A stretch of 64,000 nt of DNA from CAYNBT01 sp964396025 (GTDB lineage: Bacteria > Patescibacteriota > WWE3 > UBA101185 > UBA10185). The stretch is from assembly GCA_964396025.1 (NCBI GenBank), contig CAYNBT010000002.1, positions 62,001-126,000 on the forward strand, written 5' to 3'. Shown here piece by piece: positions 51,167 to 61,458 of the stretch. A program made the position numbers and the translations under genes. Position 1 is the stretch's first letter. Each line of letters opens with the position of its first letter. The notes beneath the pieces were generated by a model. It searched no databases. It was not told the DNA's origin and saw only the letters and a program-made list of their open reading frames with translations.

Positions 51167-51167
51167 A

Positions 51168-54100
51168 TCACTTGATTCCACCTAAGAATCCAAATACTTC
51201 ACCAAGATTTGTAATTACTAAGTTTAGCGCATTATCAGAAGCTTTTGGTGTGATTGATACAGTATCCACTGAAATACCCTCGTTAGATGCTTTGTCGTTT
51301 GATAAAGCTCGCAAGTGATACACTCTAGAGGGATTAAGTCCTGAAATCACAACCACATGGTTAAACGTTAGGTTTTTGTCTTCTTGGCTTTTTTGCGAAT
51401 ATGTCGATCCCGTGCCTTCTCCAAACTCAACCTGCGAGGTTGCGGGCTCGTCTGTGTTCCAACTCACGACAAGCTGTGCGGTTGGCTCTTTTTCTTTGGA
51501 TAACACCACGCTACCTTCTATATTAAGATCGGCTATTAGAGGTGGCCTTGTGTCGGTGGCGGTGGTGATTGTTTGCGGGTCGCTTGCCGCTTCATTTCCA
51601 GATTTATCTCTTCCTTTCACAATAAGCGTGTATGTGGTTTCCGGTAGTAATCCTTTAATAAAAGTTCTATGTTGATCCTTAGTTAGCTCAACATTTACCT
51701 CGTCACGAACTTCTGCAGGTCTGCCTGCAGGATAGTAAGTCACTATTGAAGACACTTCAGTATTGGTTGTCCAGCTCACAAGTACGCTTGGTTGCGCCGA
51801 GCCTTTGACTTGCTGAATCTTCACGCCTGTAATCTTGGGCCTTGGTAGCGTTTCAAAGGTGAGAGTGTTGCCTTCGTACTCCTCATCTTCGGTATCGAAT
51901 GTATTGATTTTATAGTAGTACTTTGTTCCGTCTGTCAGGTCTTCAAGCACGGTGTTGTATGTGGTTTCGCTGGTTGAGGTTGAGAGCTCTACAGAATATC
52001 CGAATGCTGCAGAGGTTCCGTAATATATCTTTACTGAAGACGCATCGGCCACCGTAAATTGCAATGTTACGCGGTCTATTCCAATCGTTTTTGCTGTTGG
52101 GTCTGTAACGGTTGGAGCTGGGGCTGTTTCAAATGTGAACTCATCGCTTGTGCCGGTGTTTCCGTCTTCGTCAGTCCACTTTGCTACGGTGTAATATTCC
52201 GTGCCGGGGCTTAGGTTGGTCAGGCTGATTTCATGCGCGGTGACTTGATCCGAGTTGGATGCTTCTTCGTCAAAATAATCTCCGGAACTTTCTCCATACT
52301 GTACTTTCGAGTCGCTCGTTCGGTCTGTTGACCACGAGATGGTAGCAGCTTTAGTGGTAATGTTTGTGACTTCCGGTTCTGATTCTAGGGTTGCCGCTTC
52401 TGTGAATCTTCCAGTCGGTAGTAATGACACTGAGCTTGTTAAGGCCCCACAGTTTGCAACGCTGTCGCACGCTTTGATCTTGTAATAGTAAACTTGTTCG
52501 CTTAGGCTGGTGTCTATGTAGGCGAGTCCTGTTGTGCTTGCAAGTAACGTGTACGTAGAATCATCTGTTGATCTATATATTTTGTAACTATCCACTCCTG
52601 ATCCCACGTCTGTTGGTGCTGTCCAAGATAATGCTAGTCTCCATGCTTCGGTGCTTTTTATTGAAACGTCTGAGATTTCCAAATTCAGTGGAATACCTGG
52701 TGCAGAAGTATTTGCTGTAAATGACACGCTGGCATAACTTCCATAATTGATAGAACCTCCAACGTCATCGCCGTTTTTTGCAGCGATATAAAAAGTATTC
52801 AACCCGACTTGCGTAGCAAATGCGCTGGCAGATAATGAAGTAGCTCCTGCGCTGGAATATGTGCAAGTTGCTAAAGCCGGAAGTGTATTGATTGTGTAGC
52901 AGTAGGTTAGGTCTCCAGAATCGCCAGAGTATGTTGCCGGAATTTGCCAAGAGAAGGCGAACGAATTTGACGTGTTAGTGCTTGGGGTTGCTGTTACGAA
53001 CTGTGGAGCCGATGGTCCGTCCCCTCCGTAATAATATGTAGCCTGCAGTGGTGTTGCAGAAGTGTTACCTGCATTATCAATGACTCTTAAGTAGAATGTG
53101 TTTGCACCGGTCTGATAAGCCGCATCAGCGATTTCCACAGTAGTTGCCACTGTAGTGTCGGACCAATCACTTAAATCTCCAGAACCCGCACCTGTTTTGT
53201 ATTGATATCCAGCAATACCGGCTCCAGTATCCGAGGCAATTCCATCTCCTGAGCTTGGCCAAGCAAATGTAAACGAATTTGTTGATGCATATCCCGAAGG
53301 AGTTACTGTCACTGTGCTTGGATTACTTGGATTGGTTGCATCGTACTTATATATAAATGCGGCATAGGTTGTGCTCACATTTTGAGCATTATCTTTAGTT
53401 TGAATTCTTAGGTAGTAAGTGCTGCCGCTACTTAAACTGGATGCAGAATAAGTTGACCCTGCCTGAAATGCACCGGCGGTTGATGGCACAGCAGTGACAT
53501 CTGTTCCAAAGTATACATAATACCCCGCGATACCTGCCCCGCCCGTATCACCTGCACCACTCCAAGAGAAATATGGTGTAGCATAGCTGTACCATGTGTT
53601 TGTGGTTAGGCTGATTCCGCCACCCGACTGATTAAGAGCCGTAATGCTACTTGGAGGAGTTGGATTAGTTGTGTCAGAGTTTGCTTCCACAGTTACGGAG
53701 CTTAAGGTGACCTGTTGCGTGCCGTCACCGTCAAGAATGGCCTGCCATTTTATTCCGCTTGATGTAACTGCAAGTGTACCTATGTTTGTGTTTATATCAG
53801 CCGCAGAGTTTGCGCTACTTGTTGAGGCAGATGTTGCCCACGAATCACCGTCCCAATACTGCCATACAGTGCCTCCATCGGTGCTTAAGCGGTATGTGAT
53901 GGTTCCTCCGTTTAGAGTTTCTGAAGTTACAAATCCTGCCCATGTTGCCACATCTTCGGTAAACGCTGCTGCTGCGTTTTGTACCGTTTGTGCGCTACTG
54001 GTAAAAGCACTTGTAGTGAAAGAAGATCGGGCCGTATTGCTGATTCTGATTTCATCCAAGGTTCCGCTGAAAAAGCCTTGAGTTGCGCCTTGCTTTTTGC

Positions 54101-57038
54101 TTCCGTAGGTTGTGCCAATTAAAACACTCCTATCGGAATTGGGAAGCGACAATGAAATACTTGAAGAATTGTCCAATGTTCCATCGATATAGATTTTCAT
54201 AGTGCTGCCGTCATATGTTGCTGCGATATGATGCCAGCTGGTATTTTGGGTTGCCGTAGCCGATTGTAAATATCCGTTGTTTCCGTATGACCATATTGCA
54301 GCATCTAAGTTTGCTGTTTCTCCAAGTCCTGCGTACAGCTTTCCTTTGTAGACTGCTAGTGCGTGTACACTTTCGGAGGCATTTATGTCCCAGCTGGAGT
54401 TAAGGGCATCACCACCTATTTGAGACCAAGTAGACCCACTATACTTCCAGACCTCTGATTCTCCTGCAGTAGTACCAAGTCCTGCGTATAGGTCTCCGTT
54501 GTATATTGTTAATGCACGCAATCGCTCGTATGTTCCGGAGGTCCAACTACTGCTTATATCATCTCCTCCTATTTGCGACCACACGCTTCCATCCCATTTC
54601 CACAAGTCTGCATCGCCTGCTGTAGTACCTAGTCCGACATACAAATCACCGTTGTACACAATCATTGAATCGACTTGCTCGTGCAGAGATGCCCATCCGG
54701 AGTTTATGCTGTCTCCACCAATTTTGGTCCATGCAGAACCACTCCAACTCCAAACTTCTGCATCTCCTGCGGTGTTACCTAACCCTGCGTATAGGTTGCC
54801 CCCGTAGCCGGTCATACTGTAAACTGCTTCGTAGTTAGTAGTCCATCCTGAGTTGGTACTGTCGCCACCTATTTTGGTCCACGCACTGCCGTTCCATCTC
54901 CAAACCTCTGCATCATTTGCAGATAGTCCCAATCCAGCATATAAATAGCCTCCATAAGATGCCATGCTTTGAACGGTTTCGTATCCGGTGGTCCAACCTG
55001 AGTTTAAGCTATCGCCTCCAACTTGTGTCCATGTACTGCCGTTGTAGCTCCAGACTTCTGCATCGTTTGCAGTCGAACCCAACCCCACGTAAAGGTTTCC
55101 TCCATATGCATGCATCGAATACACTCCTTCGTATGTTGCTGCCGCCCAGCTACTGTTTACACCTTGGCCCCCCACAATTGTCCAGCTACTGCCATCGTAT
55201 TCCATAACTACAGCATTGCCGGCTGTAGAATAGCCAAGTCCTGCATACAATTTTCCATTATAAGTTTTAAGTAGTTCTACGCTTTGCAAATTGTAAAAGC
55301 CCCAGCTCTTGTTTATGTAGTTTCCGCCTATTCTTGTCCATGCGCTTCCGTTCCAACTCCACATTTCTCCGGAAGCACTCGCACTGGTTAGCCCTGTATA
55401 AAGTGTGCTGCTGTAGTACGTTAGTGTGTTTATATGGGTATGCGTGTTTGTAAAACCGGAGTTTATAGCGTCGCCGCCTATTTTGGTCCAAGCGGAGCCA
55501 TTCCAACTCCAAACCTCGTTGTCTCCCGCTGTGTTTCCGAGTCCCGCATACAAGTTGGTGCCGTCATTTGTTAGTGCATATACACCTTCGTAGTTGGTAG
55601 TCCAGCCGGAGTTAAGACTGTCTCCTCCGATTTGAGACCATGCAGAACCATTCCATATCCACACCTCTGCATCGTTTGCGCTATTGCCTATGCCTGCGTA
55701 CAAGTTACTACTAAAGTAAGTTAAACTTAAAACTTGTTCGTAGTTTGTATTCCAGCTTGAATTTGTTCCATCGCCTCCGATCTTGGTCCAAGCACTACCA
55801 TTCCATCTCCAGACTTCCGCATCCGTAGTAGTGTTACCTAAAGCTGCATATACGTTTGTTGCATCGTTGGTGAGCGCATATACTCCCTCAAAGCCCGTGG
55901 TCCAGCCAGAGTTTAAACTATCTCCTCCAATTTGTGTCCACGTACTGCCGTTCCATCTCCAAACCTCGGCATCGTTTGCTGTATTGCCAAGTCCGGCATA
56001 AAGGTAGCTTCCAAGGTATGTCATTGAAAGCACTTCCTCAAATGTACCTACTGCCCAGCTGGAGTTTACTGCGTCGCCGCCTATTTTAGTCCAGTCTGCG
56101 CAACTAGTAGATGTGTCACAACTCCAAACTTCTGCGTCTCCAGCAGTTGTACCAAGACCTGCGTAAAGAGTAGTTCCGTTTGCCGCTAGCGAAAGCACGC
56201 TTTCGAATGTTTGATCTGCCCAGCTAGAGTTATCTCCGTCACCCCCTATTTGTGACCATACGGTGCCGTCCCATTTCCATACTTCAGCATCACCCACGGC
56301 ATTGCCAAGCCCCGCATAAATGTTGGAACCTATTACCACGGAGGATAGTACCGCGAACTTTCCGTTAAGATCCCAGCTGCTGTTTATATCTATTCCGGCT
56401 CGTTGAGTCCAAGCTGTCTCAGCGGAACTCGCAAGTTCGTAGGTTACCTTTCCGGTTTCGTTGTCGTAGTAAAGTTGATAGTCTCCTTTGTCTACAATGC
56501 CTTGTTCTTGCTCCGTGCTTCCGGCAGAAAAACTTGTGCCGAATTTTGTCCACGCCTCGAGAGTGTTGGCCTGACTTAGTGAGAGCGAAGCTGAGTCAGC
56601 CACACTTATTTTTTTAGTTAATCCATCTGCTGAATATCCATTGTTCAAATTTCCGGTAGTCCACGATGCAGTTGAAGCAGTGCCATTGTTAGAGTTGCTT
56701 GAGTCGTCGTCCACATCAGTGCCTGAGGATTCGTCTAGGTGCATCAACAATGCCGTACTGGAATCTGACGTGTAGTTTTGTACTTTTAAACGCGCTGCTG
56801 TTCCTGTAACTTCTACCAAGCTGCTGTCGGATAGTGAGTAATCACCGCCACTAGTGAAGTTCCAAGTATAACTTGTGTCCCCAGCTGCGAACAGTTTTGA
56901 CAACACATTACTAAAAATCAAAACAGCAGCTATTGCAGGAATAAGAAAGTACACTGTTTGAACAGCATAAACACGCCTTCTAAACAGGACTTTCTGGAGT
57001 TTTCTTGAAAATTTGTTGGAGCGTAAATTTAATTTCAT
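51168..57038 (-). CDS. Giant secreted surface protein: LamG-like domain split by 14 propeller repeats, then FN3-like domains
   Basis: The 1,956-residue protein begins with a basic stretch and one hydrophobic segment (about 21-45), a signal or anchor. Next is the first half of a LamG/ConA-type domain (about 85-210), then 14 repeats of about 50 residues, each centred on 'LYAGLGNTAxDAEVWxWNGSxWTxIGGDxxNSxW'. The LamG half resumes with WHHIAATYDGSTMKIYIDG. Later come Ig/FN3-like domains up to the C-terminus, several with SWTT or ATISWSTD motifs. No LPxTG or dockerin is seen. It is probably an adhesin or glycan-binding surface fibre. The two ABC genes follow on the same transcript. Confidence 0.75.
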   Translation of the reverse strand: MKLNLRSNKFSRKLQKVLFRRRVYAVQTVYFLIPAIAAVLIFSNVLSKLFAAGDTSYTWNFTSGGDYSLSDSSLVEVTGTAARLKVQNYTSDSSTALLMHLDESSGTDVDDDSSNSNNGTASTASWTTGNLNNGYSADGLTKKISVADSASLSLSQANTLEAWTKFGTSFSAGSTEQEQGIVDKGDYQLYYDNETGKVTYELASSAETAWTQRAGIDINSSWDLNGKFAVLSSVVIGSNIYAGLGNAVGDAEVWKWDGTVWSQIGGDGDNSSWADQTFESVLSLAANGTTLYAGLGTTAGDAEVWSCDTSTSCADWTKIGGDAVNSSWAVGTFEEVLSMTYLGSYLYAGLGNTANDAEVWRWNGSTWTQIGGDSLNSGWTTGFEGVYALTNDATNVYAALGNTTTDAEVWRWNGSAWTKIGGDGTNSSWNTNYEQVLSLTYFSSNLYAGIGNSANDAEVWIWNGSAWSQIGGDSLNSGWTTNYEGVYALTNDGTNLYAGLGNTAGDNEVWSWNGSAWTKIGGDAINSGFTNTHTHINTLTYYSSTLYTGLTSASASGEMWSWNGSAWTRIGGNYINKSWGFYNLQSVELLKTYNGKLYAGLGYSTAGNAVVMEYDGSSWTIVGGQGVNSSWAAATYEGVYSMHAYGGNLYVGLGSTANDAEVWSYNGSTWTQVGGDSLNSGWTTGYETVQSMASYGGYLYAGLGLSANDAEVWRWNGSAWTKIGGDSTNSGWTTNYEAVYSMTGYGGNLYAGLGNTAGDAEVWSWSGSAWTKIGGDSINSGWASLHEQVDSMIVYNGDLYVGLGTTAGDADLWKWDGSVWSQIGGDDISSSWTSGTYERLRALTIYNGDLYAGLGTTAGESEVWKYSGSTWSQIGGDALNSSWDINASESVHALAVYKGKLYAGLGETANLDAAIWSYGNNGYLQSATATQNTSWHHIAATYDGSTMKIYIDGTLDNSSSISLSLPNSDRSVLIGTTYGSKKQGATQGFFSGTLDEIRISNTARSSFTTSAFTSSAQTVQNAAAAFTEDVATWAGFVTSETLNGGTITYRLSTDGGTVWQYWDGDSWATSASTSSANSAADINTNIGTLAVTSSGIKWQAILDGDGTQQVTLSSVTVEANSDTTNPTPPSSITALNQSGGGISLTTNTWYSYATPYFSWSGAGDTGGAGIAGYYVYFGTDVTAVPSTAGAFQAGSTYSASSLSSGSTYYLRIQTKDNAQNVSTTYAAFIYKYDATNPSNPSTVTVTPSGYASTNSFTFAWPSSGDGIASDTGAGIAGYQYKTGAGSGDLSDWSDTTVATTVEIADAAYQTGANTFYLRVIDNAGNTSATPLQATYYYGGDGPSAPQFVTATPSTNTSNSFAFSWQIPATYSGDSGDLTYCYTINTLPALATCTYSSAGATSLSASAFATQVGLNTFYIAAKNGDDVGGSINYGSYASVSFTANTSAPGIPLNLEISDVSIKSTEAWRLALSWTAPTDVGSGVDSYKIYRSTDDSTYTLLASTTGLAYIDTSLSEQVYYYKIKACDSVANCGALTSSVSLLPTGRFTEAATLESEPEVTNITTKAATISWSTDRTSDSKVQYGESSGDYFDEEASNSDQVTAHEISLTNLSPGTEYYTVAKWTDEDGNTGTSDEFTFETAPAPTVTDPTAKTIGIDRVTLQFTVADASSVKIYYGTSAAFGYSVELSTSTSETTYNTVLEDLTDGTKYYYKINTFDTEDEEYEGNTLTFETLPRPKITGVKIQQVKGSAQPSVLVSWTTNTEVSSIVTYYPAGRPAEVRDEVNVELTKDQHRTFIKGLLPETTYTLIVKGRDKSGNEAASDPQTITTATDTRPPLIADLNIEGSVVLSKEKEPTAQLVVSWNTDEPATSQVEFGEGTGSTYSQKSQEDKNLTFNHVVVISGLNPSRVYHLRALSNDKASNEGISVDTVSITPKASDNALNLVITNLGEVFGFLGGIK
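54240..56460 (-). repeat. Tandem coding repeats of about 150 bases in the giant gene
   Basis: Fourteen units can be read in the protein. The most conserved codon stretches encode GGDSxNSGWTT, YAGLGNT and AEVWxWNGS. Adjacent units are similar but not identical, so the array is old enough to have diverged. Confidence 0.8.
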
Positions 57039-57147
57039 GGCAGGACTTACATATCTGATTAATTCTAGCTCCAAACTAACCGGATTGAAATACTTTTTTA
57101 TCGATATATTGCATTATCTATTTGTAGTAACTATCATATAAACATAT

Positions 57148-59337
57148 ATGAGTTTGGGAAAAAAACTTGCCCTTTTTATATTTCTGGTAAATTTTGTATC
57201 CATAGGTTCCATCTATGTCTTTTCTAAACTTGACTTACAAACTAATACTTTAAGGTTAGAAGATGCCAAATCTCAAGAGGACATGCAAAAATTACGAGCC
57301 TCTTTAGATACAAGGCTTTCCTCTATAGATGTGCTTAACGCAGATTACGCTGGTTGGGATGATACTTACAATTATGTTCAAAAACCAAATTCAGCATACA
57401 TAAAATCAAATTTTGTAGACGAAACTTTTATCAGCACAGGTGTTAATTTTGTACTGATACTGGACAAAGACAAGAAAATCTTGTTTAAGAAGGGGATTTC
57501 ACTAGAGAATTTTCTTGAAATACCCATACCCGCCGATCTTTTCGAGATAATATCCTCTAGTTACACTCTAACAACCTTTTCTACTCCTGAAGAGTATAAA
57601 ACAGGATTTCTTTACCTAGATGGGCAAATCACATTTGTTTCCATTCGCCCTGTTATAACCAGCGAGAAAAACGGACCTGTTATGGGCACCTTGTTGATGG
57701 CGCGATATCTTGATTCAGAGATTTTAAATGAGCTAATCGAGTCCACAAAACTTGATACAAGGATATACAACATCCAGGATCTTAGCTCTGACGTACTACA
57801 GCTTTACAATGATTGTCTTTACACAAATGTTACATGTGTAGTTCGTAACAACTCTTCTTCACTTGATATCTATTCCAAGCTCACCGATTTGTTAGGTAAT
57901 ACTGTAGGGATAGTTAAAGTAACCACCAGCAGAGAGTTATACTCGCAATCACAAACCATGAGTATAAGGTTTATGTATGTCATGGCAGCAGTAGGTTTGT
58001 TTTCAAGCATTGCCGTTATGTTTCTCATAAAGAGAATTTTTGTAAAACGCTTGGAAAGACTAATGCACGACATAAATAAACTCAAAGACAGTAAGGATGG
58101 AAATTTGAGGGTTCGCGTGTATGGTAATGACGAATTGGACACCTTAGCTGTTTATATAAATGAAATGCTCAAAAATATTGAGGGGTCAAGGAATGAGCAA
58201 ACAAAGCTCACTCAAAGACTTTCCGAAGAAAAGAAGAATGTTGAGAATTTGGTTCAGGAACGTACCTTTGCCTTACAAGAAGAACACGCCCGCTTGCTTG
58301 CTGCTATAAACACTAGTCCAAGCGCGTTTATGGTTTTGGACCTTAATGGCAACATCATACTTAAAAATCAACTCTCCCAAGATCTACTACACATGGGAGA
58401 TTTTGCAGGCGAATTTGGTAAGGAATCCCTACTAAAGGCTTTTGAAGGATCTGTAGATATAAGTTCATTGCTTGAGAGTTGCGTTGCGGACTCGAAGACT
58501 CATCGCTTGAATGAGTTGGAGTGGGAAAATAAAGTGCTAAATATGTTTATTGCTCCTGTGAAGGTTGCGACTGTAGGTAGAGTAACCGGAGTGTTGATTT
58601 TAATTTCTGACATAACTGATTCTGCTATCCATGAAAGATCAAAAGACGAGTTTTTTAGCATTGCTTCACATGAGCTTAGGACTCCTTTGACTGTGATTAA
58701 AGGTTATGTTTCGATGTTACGCTCACGCCTCGACGGTAATACCCAGAGCAAAGACATGCTCGAGATTTTATCCCATATTCAGTTAGCAAACGAAAAAATT
58801 ATCAGTATTGTTAACAATCTTTTGACCGTTGCATTGCTAGAACAAAATAAACTAACATTTAACATTGGTCCGTTGAACATTATTGACTTGATGAAAAGTG
58901 AAGCAGAAAATTTTAGAGCTCAAGCGAACAGTAAAAATTTAGTTATCCATGTTGATATACCTGACAATATCAGCATCGATGTGCTGGCCGACAAAGAGAA
59001 AGTGAAACAAGTCTTATCCATTATGCTAAAGAATGCTCTAAAATATACTTCAGAAGGGGGTATAACTCTACGTATTGAGAACATTAGTAACAGCGTGAAA
59101 GTATTTGTTTCAGATACAGGAAGTGGTATCTCAGAAAAAGATCAGAGTTTATTATTTAGAAAGTTTCAACAAGCGTCTCCAGATATATATACAAGAGATA
59201 CTGTTGGCGGAACAGGTCTTGAGCTTTATATAGCCAAATTGTTAGTTGACTCTATGAAGGGCACAATTTCATTGGAGAAGTCGGTTGTTGGTTCTGGTAG
59301 TACGTTTGCTTTTACACTACCAAAAGTTAAAAGTTAA
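57148..59337 (+). CDS. CHASE4-HAMP-PAS histidine kinase
   Basis: This membrane sensor kinase has an N-terminal helix (about 7-27), an extracytoplasmic CHASE4 domain whose DYAGWDDTY motif (about 69-77) is typical, a second helix near 272-295, a HAMP domain, a PAS-like domain (about 385-490), HisKA with phosphoacceptor H508 in SIASHELRTPL, and HATPase_c. The N box is MLKNALKYTSEGG and the G1 box DTGSGIS. The G2 box reads GGTGLELYIAK, where Gly is usual in place of Glu. The response regulator starts seven bases after the stop, so they form a two-component pair. Confidence 0.9.
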   Translation: MSLGKKLALFIFLVNFVSIGSIYVFSKLDLQTNTLRLEDAKSQEDMQKLRASLDTRLSSIDVLNADYAGWDDTYNYVQKPNSAYIKSNFVDETFISTGVNFVLILDKDKKILFKKGISLENFLEIPIPADLFEIISSSYTLTTFSTPEEYKTGFLYLDGQITFVSIRPVITSEKNGPVMGTLLMARYLDSEILNELIESTKLDTRIYNIQDLSSDVLQLYNDCLYTNVTCVVRNNSSSLDIYSKLTDLLGNTVGIVKVTTSRELYSQSQTMSIRFMYVMAAVGLFSSIAVMFLIKRIFVKRLERLMHDINKLKDSKDGNLRVRVYGNDELDTLAVYINEMLKNIEGSRNEQTKLTQRLSEEKKNVENLVQERTFALQEEHARLLAAINTSPSAFMVLDLNGNIILKNQLSQDLLHMGDFAGEFGKESLLKAFEGSVDISSLLESCVADSKTHRLNELEWENKVLNMFIAPVKVATVGRVTGVLILISDITDSAIHERSKDEFFSIASHELRTPLTVIKGYVSMLRSRLDGNTQSKDMLEILSHIQLANEKIISIVNNLLTVALLEQNKLTFNIGPLNIIDLMKSEAENFRAQANSKNLVIHVDIPDNISIDVLADKEKVKQVLSIMLKNALKYTSEGGITLRIENISNSVKVFVSDTGSGISEKDQSLLFRKFQQASPDIYTRDTVGGTGLELYIAKLLVDSMKGTISLEKSVVGSGSTFAFTLPKVKS

Positions 59338-59344
59338 GGAATAT

Positions 59345-59710
59345 ATGCATAAAATCTTATTAATTGAAGATGACCTCTCTGTAGCTTCCATGTATAAAGA
59401 TGTTTTCGCTGATGCGGGTTTCGAGACGCATATAGCAAATGATGGCCTTATAGGTATCCAGATGGCTGGTGAATTGAACCCAGAAGTAATACTTTTGGAT
59501 ATCATGATGCCTAAACTGGACGGTATTGAGACTCTAAAACGGTTGAAAGCAAACGATCAAACAAAAGCAATTCCAGTTCTTATGCTGACTAATGCTGGTG
59601 TAGACGTTATGAGAAATGAGGCATTGGGCATAGGCGCCGATCGTTTTATTGTGAAAACAGAATATGATAACGCTACACTGATTGACGTAATCAAATCTTA
59701 CTTTAAATAG
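59345..59710 (+). CDS. Single-domain response regulator
   Basis: The 121-residue protein is a bare receiver domain of the CheY type. Acidic residues E8, D9 and D10 bind magnesium, D52 in LLDIMMP is the phosphoacceptor, and LTNAG and FIVKTEY supply the Thr and Lys of the active site. There is no DNA-binding output. It probably acts by protein binding or as a phosphorelay step. The likely start is the ATG at 59345; the longer frame (59285) lies inside the kinase gene. Confidence 0.9.
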   Translation: MHKILLIEDDLSVASMYKDVFADAGFETHIANDGLIGIQMAGELNPEVILLDIMMPKLDGIETLKRLKANDQTKAIPVLMLTNAGVDVMRNEALGIGADRFIVKTEYDNATLIDVIKSYFK

Positions 59711-59728
59711 TGAAAATGTTGGATTAAG

Positions 59729-61384
59729 ATGCAAGTAATTATGGGTGTAAAAAAATTCTCAAACTATTTGGCTTATTTTATTTGTTTACTTTCTGTTTTT
59801 TTAGTCTTGTTTTTATGGTCAAATTTAAGAGTTTATGTTGAAAACGAAAACATGCAGGCACAGACGGTGCGCATTGCTGATTTCCATAGACAGGTTTTAT
59901 CTAAATTTGATAAAACACACTTATTGCTTGATTTGCCTAAACAGCTTATGGAACGTACCGCTAATGTTACACAGGCAGTTTGGGTAAATTTTTTTGACAC
60001 ATATTTCTTTTCCAATCCTCCTCCAGAATTGATTTCTCTAGAATACATCCGCCTATTGGATACTTCTTTACCTCTAACTTATATATATTCCCCGCAGCCT
60101 GTTAATCGTTATGTTGGTTTTGACTATTCAACTGTGCCGCATCTTGCTAAAAGTTTATCCTCAAAAAGAGATACACGAGAAATTTCTATGATTCATCTAT
60201 CAAATGTAAATCCGCAGGAAGCTGCAGCAGCCGATATGGTGCTTGTCCAGCCACACTATGATTCCAAAGATAAGGTAGCTGGTTTTTTTGTGGCGTATCT
60301 GTCTTCAAAAAGGCTGTATGAATCTATCTTTTCTCCCTCATTGTTACAACCATACTCTAAGGTAGAAATTTTGATAAGAAATACGCAGGGCTTGTATAAG
60401 AAAGTACATGAGTATCAAGTGCCTTCTTCAGTTGACACTAATGTAAATCTCTTTGATAGTAGTACAATCAATGAATATCACATACCTTTTGCAAATGAAA
60501 CTTTTTTGATTAGGTATTTTTACGACCCTTCGCTCCATATACCTGCTTCCAGCAACTATATGACTCTTATGTTGTTATTGTTAGGACTCCTCTTGGTGTT
60601 CTTAACACTTTATGTTTATAAAATGTTCGCAGCATCCAGAGAAACTGCATTATATTCAGTACATCAGGCAACCTCAGAACTAAGAAAATACAAGTTAGCT
60701 TTGGACAGTGTGAGTGATCATGTGGTTATCACCGATCCTGACGGAATCATTTTGTATGCAAATCCAATTGTAGAAAACATTACTGGTTTTTTGCACAAAG
60801 ATATTGTAGGAAAGAAAGCCGGCGATGCTTCCTTATGGGGAGGGCTTATGCCAAAAGAATTTTACAAGAATCTTTGGGATACTCTAAAAGTGGACAAAAA
60901 AACGTTTTCAGGTGAGATCAAAAACAGACGCAAAAATGGGGAGATTTATCATGCATACGTGAAAATTTCACCCATCCTAAACAAACATGGGGAACTGGTT
61001 TATTTTGTAGGCATTGAAAGAGATATAACTGATGAAAAAATGCAGAGTCTTATCAAGGGACAACTCGACACCTTTTTTGGTATTTCACAAGAATTGCTTT
61101 GCATCGTTACCGTGCAGGGATATTTTGTAAAGCTAAGTAATTCCTTTGAAAAAACCTTAACATGGACTATGCCTGAACTGCTTAATAAACAGTTTTTTTC
61201 TCTTGTACATCCGGCAGATTTATTTCGTGCAAAGGATTCGTTACAGAAACTTAGTAATGGTGAAGTCGCTACCAATTTTAAATGCAGGATTATGTGTAAA
61301 GATGGTAGTTACAAAGAATTTCATTGGCATGTAGTCACGGACTTTAATGGATATCTTTATTGTATTGCTCATGAGGCAGCATAG
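59729..61384 (+). CDS. Membrane PAS-PAS sensor without output domain
   Basis: The 551-residue protein has an N-terminal helix (about 12-30), a large extracytoplasmic sensor domain (about 35-275), a second helix (about 282-304), and two PAS domains. The first (about 330-440) ends GIERDITDEK; the second (about 450-551) ends at WHVVTDFNGYLYCIAHEAA. The chain stops just where a kinase, GGDEF or other output would begin. An ATG at 59741 is an alternative start. It lies 18 bases after the response regulator and is probably an accessory input protein for the kinase pair. Confidence 0.75.
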   Translation: MQVIMGVKKFSNYLAYFICLLSVFLVLFLWSNLRVYVENENMQAQTVRIADFHRQVLSKFDKTHLLLDLPKQLMERTANVTQAVWVNFFDTYFFSNPPPELISLEYIRLLDTSLPLTYIYSPQPVNRYVGFDYSTVPHLAKSLSSKRDTREISMIHLSNVNPQEAAAADMVLVQPHYDSKDKVAGFFVAYLSSKRLYESIFSPSLLQPYSKVEILIRNTQGLYKKVHEYQVPSSVDTNVNLFDSSTINEYHIPFANETFLIRYFYDPSLHIPASSNYMTLMLLLLGLLLVFLTLYVYKMFAASRETALYSVHQATSELRKYKLALDSVSDHVVITDPDGIILYANPIVENITGFLHKDIVGKKAGDASLWGGLMPKEFYKNLWDTLKVDKKTFSGEIKNRRKNGEIYHAYVKISPILNKHGELVYFVGIERDITDEKMQSLIKGQLDTFFGISQELLCIVTVQGYFVKLSNSFEKTLTWTMPELLNKQFFSLVHPADLFRAKDSLQKLSNGEVATNFKCRIMCKDGSYKEFHWHVVTDFNGYLYCIAHEAA

Positions 61385-61414
61385 TATTCAATTGTCTATC
61401 GTTGAAATGAAAAT

Positions 61415-61444
61415 GCAGGTGTAAAATTTTGGTTTTACACCTGC
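61415..61444. terminator. Hairpin between the PAS sensor and the secreted protein gene
   Basis: Perfect 12-base arms GCAGGTGTAAAA and TTTTACACCTGC with a six-base loop, between convergent genes. It can act on both strands. Confidence 0.8.
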
Positions 61445-61458
61445 GTGGGATTTATGCG

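Noticed and set aside
54240..56460. The 150-base tandem repeats as a CRISPR array or satellite DNA.
   Set aside because: The repeats are in frame, encode a regular protein motif and lie inside one long coding sequence.
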